Shown here one piece after another: positions 48,414 to 57,252 of a DNA stretch of 64,000 nucleotides. The stretch is from contig NZ_CCYK01000007.1 of assembly GCF_000826105.1 (NCBI RefSeq), forward strand, positions 620,001 to 684,000, read 5' to 3'. The position numbers and the translations under genes were made by a program. A model generated the notes under the pieces. The model searched no databases, had not been told where the DNA came from, and was given only the letters and a program-made list of their open reading frames with translations. The stretch comes from Pseudomonas massiliensis. Lineage in GTDB: Bacteria; Pseudomonadota; Gammaproteobacteria; Pseudomonadales; Pseudomonadaceae. Numbering within the stretch: the first letter of the stretch is position 1; the number at the start of each line of letters is the position of its first letter.

Positions 48414-48905
48414 ATGACCCTTGCATGGCCCCAATTGGATGCGTCATTGCGCGCGCACAGACCCGCCCTGCTGGCTGATCTGAACCCCCCTGCGTCTGCC
48501 AAGACCCTCCAGCATCTGCAAAGCACGCTGGGGGTCAGTTTGCCGGAGGCGTTCCTTGACGCCCTGCGCGGACATGACGGTCAACGGGGTAACAGCGAGC
48601 CACTGCTGAACAGTTTCCGGTGGCTGTCCTGCGCACGAATACTTGATGCCTGGCACTTCTGGAAACAGCAGTCTGCCAGTACCGGGTTCAACAAAGGTGT
48701 CGAGCCTGGCCCAGGCGTACAGGCCTACTGGTGGCATCCTGGCTGGATTCCCTTTGCCAGTAATGGCAGTGGCGACTACCTCTGCCTGGACCTGGCTCCC
48801 GCGACGGCGGGTGTGCCTGGGCAGGTGATTACGGTATGGCACGATGATGGCGCACGTCGTATTGTCGATGTGCACTTCTTAGCCTGGTTTTCCCGGTTTT
48901 TTTAA
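48414..48905 (+). CDS. SMI1/KNR4-family protein
   Basis: 163-residue protein. The N-terminal half (ALLADLNPPASAKTLQHLQSTLGVSLPEAFLDALRGHDGQ) matches the SMI1/KNR4 (SUKH) core, where a helix is followed by a xLPxxxxxxLxxHDG pattern; GWIPFASNGSGDYLCLDL is the second conserved block. SUKH proteins are often immunity proteins of toxin systems. AAGGA lies eight bases before ATG 48414. The HNH-like gene starts 36 bases downstream with its own AAGGA, so they may be one operon, though immunity to that neighbour is inference. Confidence 0.82.
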   Translation: MTLAWPQLDASLRAHRPALLADLNPPASAKTLQHLQSTLGVSLPEAFLDALRGHDGQRGNSEPLLNSFRWLSCARILDAWHFWKQQSASTGFNKGVEPGPGVQAYWWHPGWIPFASNGSGDYLCLDLAPATAGVPGQVITVWHDDGARRIVDVHFLAWFSRFF

Positions 48906-48941
48906 CGGCGCCTCAGCCCCCATTTTTTTCAAGGAACAGGT

Positions 48942-50489
48942 ATGCAACCGACCCTGACCGAGTTGAAGGAACAGCGTCTGCAGAAGTTATTCAACGATTG
49001 CCAGCAGCAGGTGATTGCCCAGATCATCGGGCCGTTTGGCTTGTCTACCGCGATGTTCGAAGACCGCAATGGTGGCAATGTCACCACGGTACACAATTTC
49101 GAGAACGCGGGCGCCGATTATGTGGCCGAGAAAGACCAGAAAACTTATGCGGCTTCCCGTGAGGCCTACGACCGCAGCAAGCTCAAAGATATCAAGCAGA
49201 GTGTCAAAGACAACCTCAAGGCCCCAGGGGTCGACGGCTATACTGGCAAACAGGTCGATCCTGCCCATCTGGAAGCCGACCATGTCACGGCCTTGAAGAA
49301 AATCCACGGTACGCGCAAAAACCATCTGGCCTACAACACTGGCGAAAACCTTGATCGCCTGAGCGAAGTGGCGAACAACACCGAGAACTTGGTTGCGACC
49401 CATCGGGAAGTTAACAACCCCAAGCGCGCCAAAGACATTCTGGAATTTGCTGATGAAGTGGTCGATGGCCAAACCCAGGCCGAACGTCTTGACCTCGACC
49501 GCGAGCGGATGAGCGCCGCCAAGGCACGTTCGGAGCAATATCTTGAACGTACGGCGAACCGGGCCATTCTCGTCAAGCAAACCGGCGAGGTGCTTAAAAC
49601 CGGTTTTCAGCAGGCGGCGCAGATGGGCTTGCGACAGGCCTTGGGTGTGCTGCTCAATGAACTGGTCAACGGCCTGTTCAATGAAATCAAGACGCTGATC
49701 AAGCACGGCGTCGAACAGGGCAAAACGCTGTTCGACGAGATTCGTCAGCGCCTGGCGGGCGTGATGGCGCGGGTGCTAAAGAAAATCCCAGATGCCATCT
49801 CTCAGCTGTTCCAGGGCGGACTCAGTGGCTTTATGAGCAACTTGCTGACCTTTGTGCTGAACGGTTTCGTATCGACGGCAAAACGCTTTGTCACCGTCAT
49901 CCGCGAAGGGCTCATTGGGCTGTTCAAAGCCTTCAAGATCATTCTGTTTCCCCCGGCGCACCTCACTGCAGAGCAGGCTTTGCAAGAAGGCCTGAAATTG
50001 CTAAGTGCGGTCGTGATGTCATCGGTGGGCCTGCTGCTGCAGGAAACCGTGAAAACCTTTATCGCCAGCGTCCCGTTTTTGCTACCGGTGGCCGAGATTC
50101 TGTCTTCAGCACTGATCGGCACACTGAGCGGATTATTGTCGGCGTTCATTGCCTATCAGATCGACTGCCTATTCGATCGCCACGGCTACGATGAGCGCTT
50201 TATGGATGAGCTGATCAGTGGTGCCCGCAGTGGTGAGGTCTTTGCCCATGGGCTGCTTGAGCTGTCGGATAGCTCCTTGCGCAATGTCGGGGCCTATAAC
50301 CAATCGATCGTGCTCTACCAAGGTATCGGACAAGCCTACGGGTCTGCGGGTCGTATGGCGGACGCTACCCTGGCCAGCCTTGAGCGGACAGTCACCCAGA
50401 CCCACGAGCAGGTCGCGAAAAGCGTTGCAACGATCGAGTACATCGCATCGAGCCAGCGTGATATCGAAGATTTTCTGGGAACGCTTTGA
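48942..50489 (+). CDS. HNH-like protein with a hydrophobic, probably membrane-inserting C-terminal half
   Basis: 515-residue protein I cannot match to a named family. Residues 105-165 contain an HNH/His-Me-finger-like pattern: LEADHVTALKK (Asp113-His114), ENLVATHREVNNPKR (Asn149, His154, Asn158/159). The first ~110 residues are helical and charged. Two hydrophobic stretches (about 295-340 and 352-410) could cross or insert into the membrane, giving nuclease-like and pore-like parts in one chain without a signal peptide. The gene lies 36 bases after the SMI1/KNR4 gene and the coiled-coil gene begins two bases after its stop. Nuclease activity is a guess from the motif. Confidence 0.75.
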   Translation: MQPTLTELKEQRLQKLFNDCQQQVIAQIIGPFGLSTAMFEDRNGGNVTTVHNFENAGADYVAEKDQKTYAASREAYDRSKLKDIKQSVKDNLKAPGVDGYTGKQVDPAHLEADHVTALKKIHGTRKNHLAYNTGENLDRLSEVANNTENLVATHREVNNPKRAKDILEFADEVVDGQTQAERLDLDRERMSAAKARSEQYLERTANRAILVKQTGEVLKTGFQQAAQMGLRQALGVLLNELVNGLFNEIKTLIKHGVEQGKTLFDEIRQRLAGVMARVLKKIPDAISQLFQGGLSGFMSNLLTFVLNGFVSTAKRFVTVIREGLIGLFKAFKIILFPPAHLTAEQALQEGLKLLSAVVMSSVGLLLQETVKTFIASVPFLLPVAEILSSALIGTLSGLLSAFIAYQIDCLFDRHGYDERFMDELISGARSGEVFAHGLLELSDSSLRNVGAYNQSIVLYQGIGQAYGSAGRMADATLASLERTVTQTHEQVAKSVATIEYIASSQRDIEDFLGTL

Positions 50490-50491
50490 AT

Positions 50492-52177
50492 ATGGAAATG
50501 AACAACCGTACGGCCTCGCGGCAGGATCTACAGATTGTCGAGGCTTTCTCTTCGGTGAGTGTGCCGGAGCAGATTGTTCGAGAGAGCAATATCAAAGAAC
50601 TGGTGAAAGGGATGACCGACGCTCAGGCATCGGTGCAGTCCACCGCAAGCAAGCTTGAACGTGCCCGTCGCGAGCAGAAGGAAGGTAACTGGTTTGGTAA
50701 CTTGCTGAATGACAGAGCGGATGCGGTGCAGGACGCACAGCTGGACTTGAACAAGTCGATTGGCAGCCTGACACAGAAGTCTTCGCAGTTACTGATCGTC
50801 AACACCGCGATCTCCAAGATGCTGTATGACCAGCAAGGTGTACTGCAGCAACAGCAGCATGTCTTGAAAAACCAGGCCGATACGCTAACGGAGCAGAACG
50901 GAAAGATTTTCCAGCAACAGCTGCTTCTAGAAAAGCAACAGCACGCAATCAATGCAGCCAACGAAGGCTTGCTGCAAGCTAAAGGCATCAGCCAGGAGCA
51001 AGCACAGAAACTGGTCGGTTGCGTTGTGCGCGTAACTGAGGCCGAAAAGAGCATCCAGCAAGCTAACCAGCGGCTGAGCGACAGCGTCGATCATCGCCTG
51101 CAAGTGTCTAGCGAGGATTGCCTGGCCCAATTGTCTGAGGGGCTGGCAGCACGCGATCAATATTGGCAAGCCACCGAGCAGCGCGTGCAGGAGGCCTTAG
51201 TCGCGCAGGATACCCAGCGTCAGCATGAACAGGTAGCGCTGCGTGAACAACTGACAGTGTTTGAAGGGCATCTGCAGCAGCAACTGCAAAATAGCGCGCA
51301 GGCACTAGAGTTCAGCCTGGCTGCTCAGCAGCAGGTTGTGCAGGGGCTGGATAAGCGTTTTGTGGCACAGGTTGCAGTGTTGCAGCAGTCGGTTGCGGTG
51401 ACGGCCCAGCAGGGCCTGTTGGCGGTTGAGCAGGCACGTGAGGCCTTGCAGGCAGACGATGCGCAGTTGGCGCTGGATCTGGCGGTTCTGCGTGAGCGAC
51501 TGATCGCCCTCGACAAGGTGTTCGAAGAAAAGCTGCAAGCCAGCGTGCAGATGCTTGAGTCCGCTGTAGCTGCGCAGCAACAGGCTGTCGAGCATTTGGA
51601 CGAGCGCTTCGTCGCGCAGATTGACGAGGTCCAGCAGGCCCTCCAGGCGTCTACCCAGCACAGTCAGCTCGCGGTGGAGCAAGCGCGTGAGGCCTGTGAA
51701 GCAGGTCATGCACAGTTGGCGCAAGAGCAGTCAGCCTTGCATGAACAGCTGGCTGTGCTGAAAGGCCTGCTGGCATCGAATGTGGACGCGCAACAGCAGA
51801 CACTGAGGCAAATGGATGAAAATTTCACCGCGCAACTGAATCGAGCTCAGCAGTCTGTTGCGGCCTCGGCCAAGCAGGGGCTGGTTGCGGTTCGCCATAT
51901 GCACAAATTGGTCACCGAGAAGGTCGAGGCGACTTGCCAGACTCTGGAACAGTCAATTCAGGCACAGGGTGAGAGCTTCACGCAGTCAGTCGAAGAGCTT
52001 GTGGCTGAGCTTGGCGCAGCCTGTAAAACTCTGTCGGATCAGCAGTTGCAGGTGAGCGATCTGCGGCAGGCGCTAAAGCGGAGTCAGCAACGGCACTGGA
52101 TGGGTTTGCTGGGGGTAGGAGTGTTGGCATTGGGGCCACTGGTTTGGCAGGCGGCGCTATATTGGTTGAAGACCTGA
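50492..52177 (+). CDS. Long coiled-coil protein with C-terminal membrane anchor
   Basis: 561-residue protein, Gln- and Ala-rich and almost entirely predicted helical coiled coil, ending in one hydrophobic segment (MGLLGVGVLALGPLVWQAALYW) at about 538-558 as a tail anchor. An approximately 83-residue unit repeats (LDKRFVAQ at 51350, LDERFVAQ at 51599, MDENFTAQ near 51815), resembling receptor-like or MotA/ZorA-like rods in layout only. ATG 50492 was chosen; in-frame TTG 50486 and ATG 50498 are alternatives. Its placement two bases after the HNH-like gene implies co-translation and a joint role. No family assigned. Confidence 0.75.
   Translation: MEMNNRTASRQDLQIVEAFSSVSVPEQIVRESNIKELVKGMTDAQASVQSTASKLERARREQKEGNWFGNLLNDRADAVQDAQLDLNKSIGSLTQKSSQLLIVNTAISKMLYDQQGVLQQQQHVLKNQADTLTEQNGKIFQQQLLLEKQQHAINAANEGLLQAKGISQEQAQKLVGCVVRVTEAEKSIQQANQRLSDSVDHRLQVSSEDCLAQLSEGLAARDQYWQATEQRVQEALVAQDTQRQHEQVALREQLTVFEGHLQQQLQNSAQALEFSLAAQQQVVQGLDKRFVAQVAVLQQSVAVTAQQGLLAVEQAREALQADDAQLALDLAVLRERLIALDKVFEEKLQASVQMLESAVAAQQQAVEHLDERFVAQIDEVQQALQASTQHSQLAVEQAREACEAGHAQLAQEQSALHEQLAVLKGLLASNVDAQQQTLRQMDENFTAQLNRAQQSVAASAKQGLVAVRHMHKLVTEKVEATCQTLEQSIQAQGESFTQSVEELVAELGAACKTLSDQQLQVSDLRQALKRSQQRHWMGLLGVGVLALGPLVWQAALYWLKT
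51220..51860 (+). repeat. Internal tandem repeat of the coiled-coil gene
   Basis: Two units 249 bases apart encode (A/V)xLREx L...AAQQQ(V/A)V(Q/E)xLD(K/E)RFVAQ...LAVEQARE(A). A third, shorter unit follows with the same AQQQ...FTAQ core. Homologous recombination between units could change protein length. Confidence 0.75.
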
Positions 52178-52385
52178 GCGGAAGGCTTATTATTTCACGA
52201 TATGGTCGCTTTATTGCGAAATGCTATGGATGAAGCTTGCGCAACCATCCGGGTCATAGATGGGCCATTAAGCCATGATGGTTTGAGCACTCAGCGGCAC
52301 CACAATAACCGACGCTTCACCAGCGTGCCGCTTGGGCATTGGTGGCAGTGGTACGAATGCGGGAAATGGGATGGTTGTTGGGTAT

Positions 52386-52987
52386 TCAGAAGCAGGCTTT
52401 TGCCGTAGTAGGTGTCATGGCACACCAAAGCTTAGGCCTAACGACAGCATAACGCGGCGGACTTGCATGGGTGACCAGGGACTGTCGTGCCTTTGCCCGA
52501 TTTTGATCAGTGCGGCCGCGCCTCAATGTGGCTGCACAGTTGGCGACCTTTTTTATTGATTCGGTCTTCCCGCTATCTGCGTCCCTTTTTAGCGCGGCCA
52601 ACGTGTCCTTCGTACGACCCGCAATAAATTCCCGCTCTTGCTGTGCCAGGGCCGCGAACAGATGTAGCTGGAAATTATCAGCGTGAGGCATAGGCGCGAC
52701 CTTCAGAGTTGCTCGCTTCATTAGACCTGCAATGTGCTCGACGTCCCGGCTTATCCGATCTACCTTCGCAACCAGCAACGGCAGGCCCAGAGCAAGTGCA
52801 GCCTTACACTGAGGACGATCAGGGGGGCAATCGTACCGCTTACGGTTTCAATATACTCCGCCACGGTCATCCACCCCTGCTGACGCGCAGCTGCCTGCAC
52901 ATAGTCGCGTTGCGCCTCCAGCCCCAGACCTGATTTTTCTTGAGCGCTAGTGCTGACGCGAAGATACGTGACTACCTCGTAAACCAT
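52386..52987 (-). pseudogene. Serine recombinase (resolvase/invertase family), frameshifted in a G6 tract
   Basis: Starts MVYEVVTYLRVSTSAQEKSGLGLEAQR with the catalytic serine at residue 12 (RVST), the signature of the resolvase/invertase family. After ...ETVSGTIAP the frame is lost. A +1 shift at the six C bases (six G on the plus strand, 52822-52827) restores DRPQCKAALALGLPLLVAKVDRISRDVEHIAG and the AALAQQEREFIAGRTKDTL helix, to a total of about 200 residues. The C-terminal part after DTLAALK diverges from usual members. The single missing base may be a mutation, a sequencing error or a phase-variable tract. Confidence 0.85.
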
Positions 52988-53128
52988 TACTTTCGTCTGG
53001 TGAACATCCCTAGCTGCTAGGCAGCACTAATCATAACGCATCGTGAACCCATTGCCCGTCCAGGCATGTTGACTTTGTCCAATTGCCCGCTATACCCAAG
53101 GTTTGCATCCATTGCACAGGGTACAGTC

Positions 53129-55948
53129 ATGAATCGCTACCTTGGCCAACGCACGCAGCTAGGGCGCCTGTCAGGCCATCACCCTTACCCTCCGCTGTGT
53201 CGTTTGAGCCTGGCGGTGATGGTGGCAATCTGTGGATTGCCTTCGGACGACGCAATGGCCGAAGGCTGTGACCGCCGAACTACAGTGTTGGGAGGTAGGA
53301 ACGACACCGCCTGTATACTCGATGACGGTGAACAGCTGCAGGTTGGCCAGGGGGCTGAGTTGAGCGTACCAGGTAACTCAGCCGTGACGCTTGGCCCAGG
53401 CGCCAACGCTAGACAGATACTCAACAATGGTTTGATTGCTGGCCGGGGAGGGCTGGTGCTGACCGATGCCAGCCTCAGCGGGAAAGTATCCAACGGCAAG
53501 ACCGGCGTTATCGAAGGCTCCGAGGCCGTTGTGCATATTGTCAACAGTACCGTGGGCAGCTTTGCCAATGCCGGCAGGCTTTCGCTGGCGGGCGGTCCGG
53601 AAGTAAACCTTCCGGCAGTACTGATCGAAAATAGTACTGTCAACGGCGATATCAACAACACAGGGACCCTGGAGGTGGTCGATGAAGCTACCTATCCGGC
53701 CCTCTCCATTTCTCGCAGCCGAATCAAGGGCGATATCAAGCATAGCGGTTCCATTGATGGCTATTACTACGGGTTGTCTATTGAACAAACCACGGTGGAT
53801 GGCTCTTTTCGCAACAGCGGCAGCATCAGCGCGGGTGCAGCCGTAAGAATCTACAGCTCAAGTTTTGCAGGCGACTTCGTCAACAACGCCGAAATAGGCA
53901 GCACCTTCGCTTTGATCAATGTCCGCATCGGTGGCAACTTCATCAACACAGGTGACATCGACGGCGGCGACTTCGCGGGCATCCGGGACAGCCATATTGC
54001 GGGTGACGTCATCAATACCGGCACATTTGAAGCCGGCTCGAGCGCGTACATCCGTGCCGACATTGGGGGGCGCCTGGTCAATACCGGCGTCCTTTCAGGG
54101 GGAGCCTACTCGTTCGGTATCTCCGGGGAAATCCGTGGCGGCATCTACAACAGTGGCGTAATCGTCGGCGGCTGGGACTTTTCAAGTGCACTGTCGATCG
54201 GTGCGCACACACCCATCCTGGTCAATACCGGGACCATTTCCAGCTCTTCCGAAGCCTTGAGGATTGGCGAGGGGGCTCAGATCGGTACGCTGATCAACAG
54301 CGGTACCATCAGTGTGTACGACGAATACGGATTTGGAGCCTCCCTCCTGATCAGCGAAGGCGCTCAAGTGGGCTCGGTACAGATCGTGGGCGACAGGGCG
54401 CGGTTCGACGGGAGGGTGCAGGCTCCCACGGTCCCGTTTTTTGTCAATCCGAAGGCCACCTACCGGCTGCTGCCCAACGACGTATTCGAAGTGCGCTCAC
54501 TGACCAACCAGGGGACCCTGATACTGGCCGCGCCTACGAATGCTGACGCAGCGGTGCCAGCGATCATTGGTGATTACAACCAGGCGGCCGAAGGGGTGCT
54601 GCGCGCCGAGGTCGTTGATACCACGCATTATGGCCAGTTGACAGTGAGCGGTACGGCTACGCTTCCCACGCAGGCCCGGATCGACATCGACCTGAGCCAG
54701 GCCACGCAGCCCCTGGCGCCAGCTCAGCTGCAAAATGTAGTGAGCGCCGGCACGCTCGTTTCCGACGGTACTTTCAAGGTCACCAGCAACTCCGCCCTGT
54801 TCAACTTCGGTGCGGTCAAGGACGGCAATACCGTTGATCTGACCCTGGCTGCCAAAAGCTCCAGCGGCGTCTCCGATGCCGCCAGCGCGACCGGGCTCCA
54901 GCATGCTGCAGGGGCGGCGGCCGTAGTGGACCGGCAACTCGCGCTGGGTACGGCCAGTACGCTTACCCCATATTTCGTCGGTGCCAGTAGCCAGGCTGAA
55001 GTGGCCGCCACCCTCGCGCAAAGCGTGCCCTTGGACAACAGCGCGCTGCGCACCAGCCAAGCCGCGCTGTCAGCCATCGGCCAGGCCGTGCAAGGCCGCA
55101 TGAGCCTGGCGGGCCCCGGCGGCAGTAGCGCGGGATTGTGGCAGCAGTCGTTCAGTTATAGCGGGAGCCGCGCCGAGGAATCCGGTGCCACCGGGGGCAA
55201 CGTGATTGGTGTGGACACTGCGCTCTCCTCAACTCACCGTGTGGGCCTGGGTTTCGCCTATGCCAACGGTAACGCCAGTAGCGTGTCCGGCAGCCAGCAA
55301 CGTGACCGGTTCGACCTCTGGCAATTCCTCGGTTACAGCAGCCACCGTCTCGACACCAATACCGAATGGATGCTGTATGGAGGCGCTGGCAACCGCCGCA
55401 TGGAGGCCGAGCGCACCCTGCGCACCGGCGCGGGAGCGGGCACCGCCCATGCCCGCTACGATAGCCTGGTCGCCACCCTGGGTAGCAGCCTGGCGCAAAC
55501 CTATCGCCTGAGCGACACCACTCACTGGATGCCTTCCGTGCGGCTGGATTTCAATCACGTGCATGAAGGCAGCTACCGCGAGCGCGGCGCAAGCGGCCTG
55601 CAACCCTTGCTACTCGATGTCGCCGCCCGCGATACCGAACAGTTGATCGCAGGCTTCGATACTCGCCTGGAGCACCAGCTTGCCCCGGGTACCCAGCTGC
55701 GGGCCAATCTGGGCATCGGCTACGACCTGCTCAACGCCGACGGCAGCCGCCGGGCCGCTTTCGAAGGCGCGTCTGACCAGCCGTTCACAGTCACCCCCGA
55801 GCGTGCCAGCCCGTGGTTGATGCGCGGCGGAGTAGGGGTGACAAGTACGTTCAGAAATGGAAGTGAACTGTCGTTGGACTGGGACACGCAGAGCCGAAGT
55901 GATTACACGGATCAGACCGCGACAGTGAGCATGAAGGTGCCTTTTTAG
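53129..55948 (+). CDS. Type V autotransporter with repetitive passenger domain
   Basis: 939-residue protein secreted through its own barrel. A long signal peptide (residues 1-44, ending DAMAEG) precedes a passenger built of short repeats of the type (G)xIxNxGxIxG (FINTGDI, VINTGTF, LVNTGVL, IYNSGVI), typical of a beta-helix. The C-terminal ~280 residues form the autotransporter barrel (LWQQSFSYSGSRAEESGATGGNVIGVD onward) and end in MKVPF with the terminal Phe. ATG 53129 was chosen because it gives the signal peptide; the frame is open from 53066. Target and function are unknown. Confidence 0.85.
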   Translation: MNRYLGQRTQLGRLSGHHPYPPLCRLSLAVMVAICGLPSDDAMAEGCDRRTTVLGGRNDTACILDDGEQLQVGQGAELSVPGNSAVTLGPGANARQILNNGLIAGRGGLVLTDASLSGKVSNGKTGVIEGSEAVVHIVNSTVGSFANAGRLSLAGGPEVNLPAVLIENSTVNGDINNTGTLEVVDEATYPALSISRSRIKGDIKHSGSIDGYYYGLSIEQTTVDGSFRNSGSISAGAAVRIYSSSFAGDFVNNAEIGSTFALINVRIGGNFINTGDIDGGDFAGIRDSHIAGDVINTGTFEAGSSAYIRADIGGRLVNTGVLSGGAYSFGISGEIRGGIYNSGVIVGGWDFSSALSIGAHTPILVNTGTISSSSEALRIGEGAQIGTLINSGTISVYDEYGFGASLLISEGAQVGSVQIVGDRARFDGRVQAPTVPFFVNPKATYRLLPNDVFEVRSLTNQGTLILAAPTNADAAVPAIIGDYNQAAEGVLRAEVVDTTHYGQLTVSGTATLPTQARIDIDLSQATQPLAPAQLQNVVSAGTLVSDGTFKVTSNSALFNFGAVKDGNTVDLTLAAKSSSGVSDAASATGLQHAAGAAAVVDRQLALGTASTLTPYFVGASSQAEVAATLAQSVPLDNSALRTSQAALSAIGQAVQGRMSLAGPGGSSAGLWQQSFSYSGSRAEESGATGGNVIGVDTALSSTHRVGLGFAYANGNASSVSGSQQRDRFDLWQFLGYSSHRLDTNTEWMLYGGAGNRRMEAERTLRTGAGAGTAHARYDSLVATLGSSLAQTYRLSDTTHWMPSVRLDFNHVHEGSYRERGASGLQPLLLDVAARDTEQLIAGFDTRLEHQLAPGTQLRANLGIGYDLLNADGSRRAAFEGASDQPFTVTPERASPWLMRGGVGVTSTFRNGSELSLDWDTQSRSDYTDQTATVSMKVPF

Positions 55949-56168
55949 CGACGACCGCAACCGCGCAAGAGTGCTTGACCCACCAGGGAATTTCGAGCGC
56001 TGTCGTTAAGGTGCATGCGCGCTATCAAGCCGAAGCCCGCGAGGCAATAGCGAAGCGTAAGGCAACCAGGCACGGCATTTTGAATCCATTACCGAATGGC
56101 AAAGTAATATGCTTTGTTCGAGGGAATAAGGCTCCCCATGAACCATTCCTCCGGCTCGGGGAAAGCAT

Positions 56169-56927
56169 TCATTGCTCACTCGCCGGTTCATACTGAGCCT
56201 GGATGCGTTTCAGCTCCCCGGATTCACGCAGTTGCTCCAGCGCGGCGGCCCATCTGGCCACGACGGCGTCGTCCGAATCCTTGCTGAAGGCGATGTAGAG
56301 CGAGGAGCGGTAAAGCTCCACGGGTATCTGGCGCAGCGTGCCGGGAGGAATGCGCAGGCTGCGGCTGTAATGATCAACGCCTGCAGTGCTGTCGCCAACG
56401 ATGATGCCGGTGCGGCCCGTGAGCAGCATCAGGTAGAGCTGGACATTTTCTCCTGCACTGGGGTCCAGGTTTTCAAAGCCTTGCGCCATCATCCGCTTCT
56501 GTATCAGGCCGGCGTGGCGGGTCGTTATCCGCGGAGCGCGCAGCAGTTCGCTCATGGAATTGACCTGCGGTGCCGAACCGGCTAGCTGGTAGGGGAAAAT
56601 GGACACTTCCGCAATCGGCCCCACCCACTTGTACAGGGACTCTCGCTCCGCTGTTCGGAACAGAGAATACATGATGGTCCTCGGCCCCTTGCTGAGGGTC
56701 AAGGTGCTGCGCATGCTGGGAAGCAGTGTTATTTCAAACTCATCTCCCGTGCGTGTCATGATGGCCCGAACGATATCCGTCGCCATACCGGTGAGACGTT
56801 CATGCTCGAGATAGTTGTAAGGTGCCCACTCCTCAGTGACCACGCGATAACCTTGTGCTACAGCGCAGGTGCTGGAAGCAGCCAGGAATAGAGCGAGCAT
56901 TATCGTGACCAGCGCCGAATGGATCAT
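56169..56927 (-). CDS. Periplasmic amino-acid-type solute-binding protein (SBP_bac_3)
   Basis: 252-residue exported protein with a signal peptide (cleavage near CAVA-24, mature QGYRVVTEEWAPYNYLE). EWAPYNYLEHERLTGMATDIVRAIM and LRESGELKRIQAQYEP match family-3 binding proteins. No transporter genes adjoin; it diverges across 325 bases from the two-component pair at 57253, so it could be a periplasmic sensor partner rather than a transport component. That link is inference. Confidence 0.85.
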   Translation of the reverse strand: MIHSALVTIMLALFLAASSTCAVAQGYRVVTEEWAPYNYLEHERLTGMATDIVRAIMTRTGDEFEITLLPSMRSTLTLSKGPRTIMYSLFRTAERESLYKWVGPIAEVSIFPYQLAGSAPQVNSMSELLRAPRITTRHAGLIQKRMMAQGFENLDPSAGENVQLYLMLLTGRTGIIVGDSTAGVDHYSRSLRIPPGTLRQIPVELYRSSLYIAFSKDSDDAVVARWAAALEQLRESGELKRIQAQYEPASEQ

Positions 56928-57252
56928 ATGCCCTGCCTGAAGTGCGCCACAGAATCCACGTTGCGCCTGAACGCGCTAAAAGGATAGACCATGGTCTTTT
57001 CTGCGACGCCCGCTCTGTCTGGCTACGAACGGTCACTATTGGCGCCAATCTCAGGCTGAAGCCAGGGGTAACGGCCCTCGGTCCGACTTCGATCCGGCCG
57101 TTGAAGATGACAGCCTGTAGCGCAATCTATCGGAGCAGCCTCCTGGCAGGCCGGCTTCATTTGTCACCCACTCGGCCTTCTGTCAACATAAAGGCCAAGT
57201 GTGGCAGTCAGCTATGTCTGCAATCCCAAATGCCCTTTCTACGCTGAATACT
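56928..57252. other. Divergent intergenic region, no gene seen
   Basis: 325 bases between the binding-protein gene and the response regulator. I see no supported coding frame, terminator or clear promoter hexamers; it presumably holds promoters for both directions. Confidence 0.5.

Noticed and set aside
51220..51860. CRISPR-like repeat array
   Set aside because: The repeats are 249 bases long, coding and in frame, without spacers. No CRISPR array was seen in the window.
48414..52177. Assigning the cassette to Zorya because of a coiled-coil membrane protein beside an HNH-like protein
   Set aside because: There is no MotA/MotB-like membrane pair and the anchor is C-terminal, so the resemblance is only in layout.
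46959..56165. A classical tRNA-integrated island with direct attachment repeats
   Set aside because: I looked for a second copy of the tRNA 3' end and for a tyrosine integrase and saw neither, so only an accessory region is claimed.
55975..56196. A 73-codon plus-strand frame after the autotransporter
   Set aside because: It overlaps the end of the binding-protein gene and has no ribosome binding site or family resemblance.
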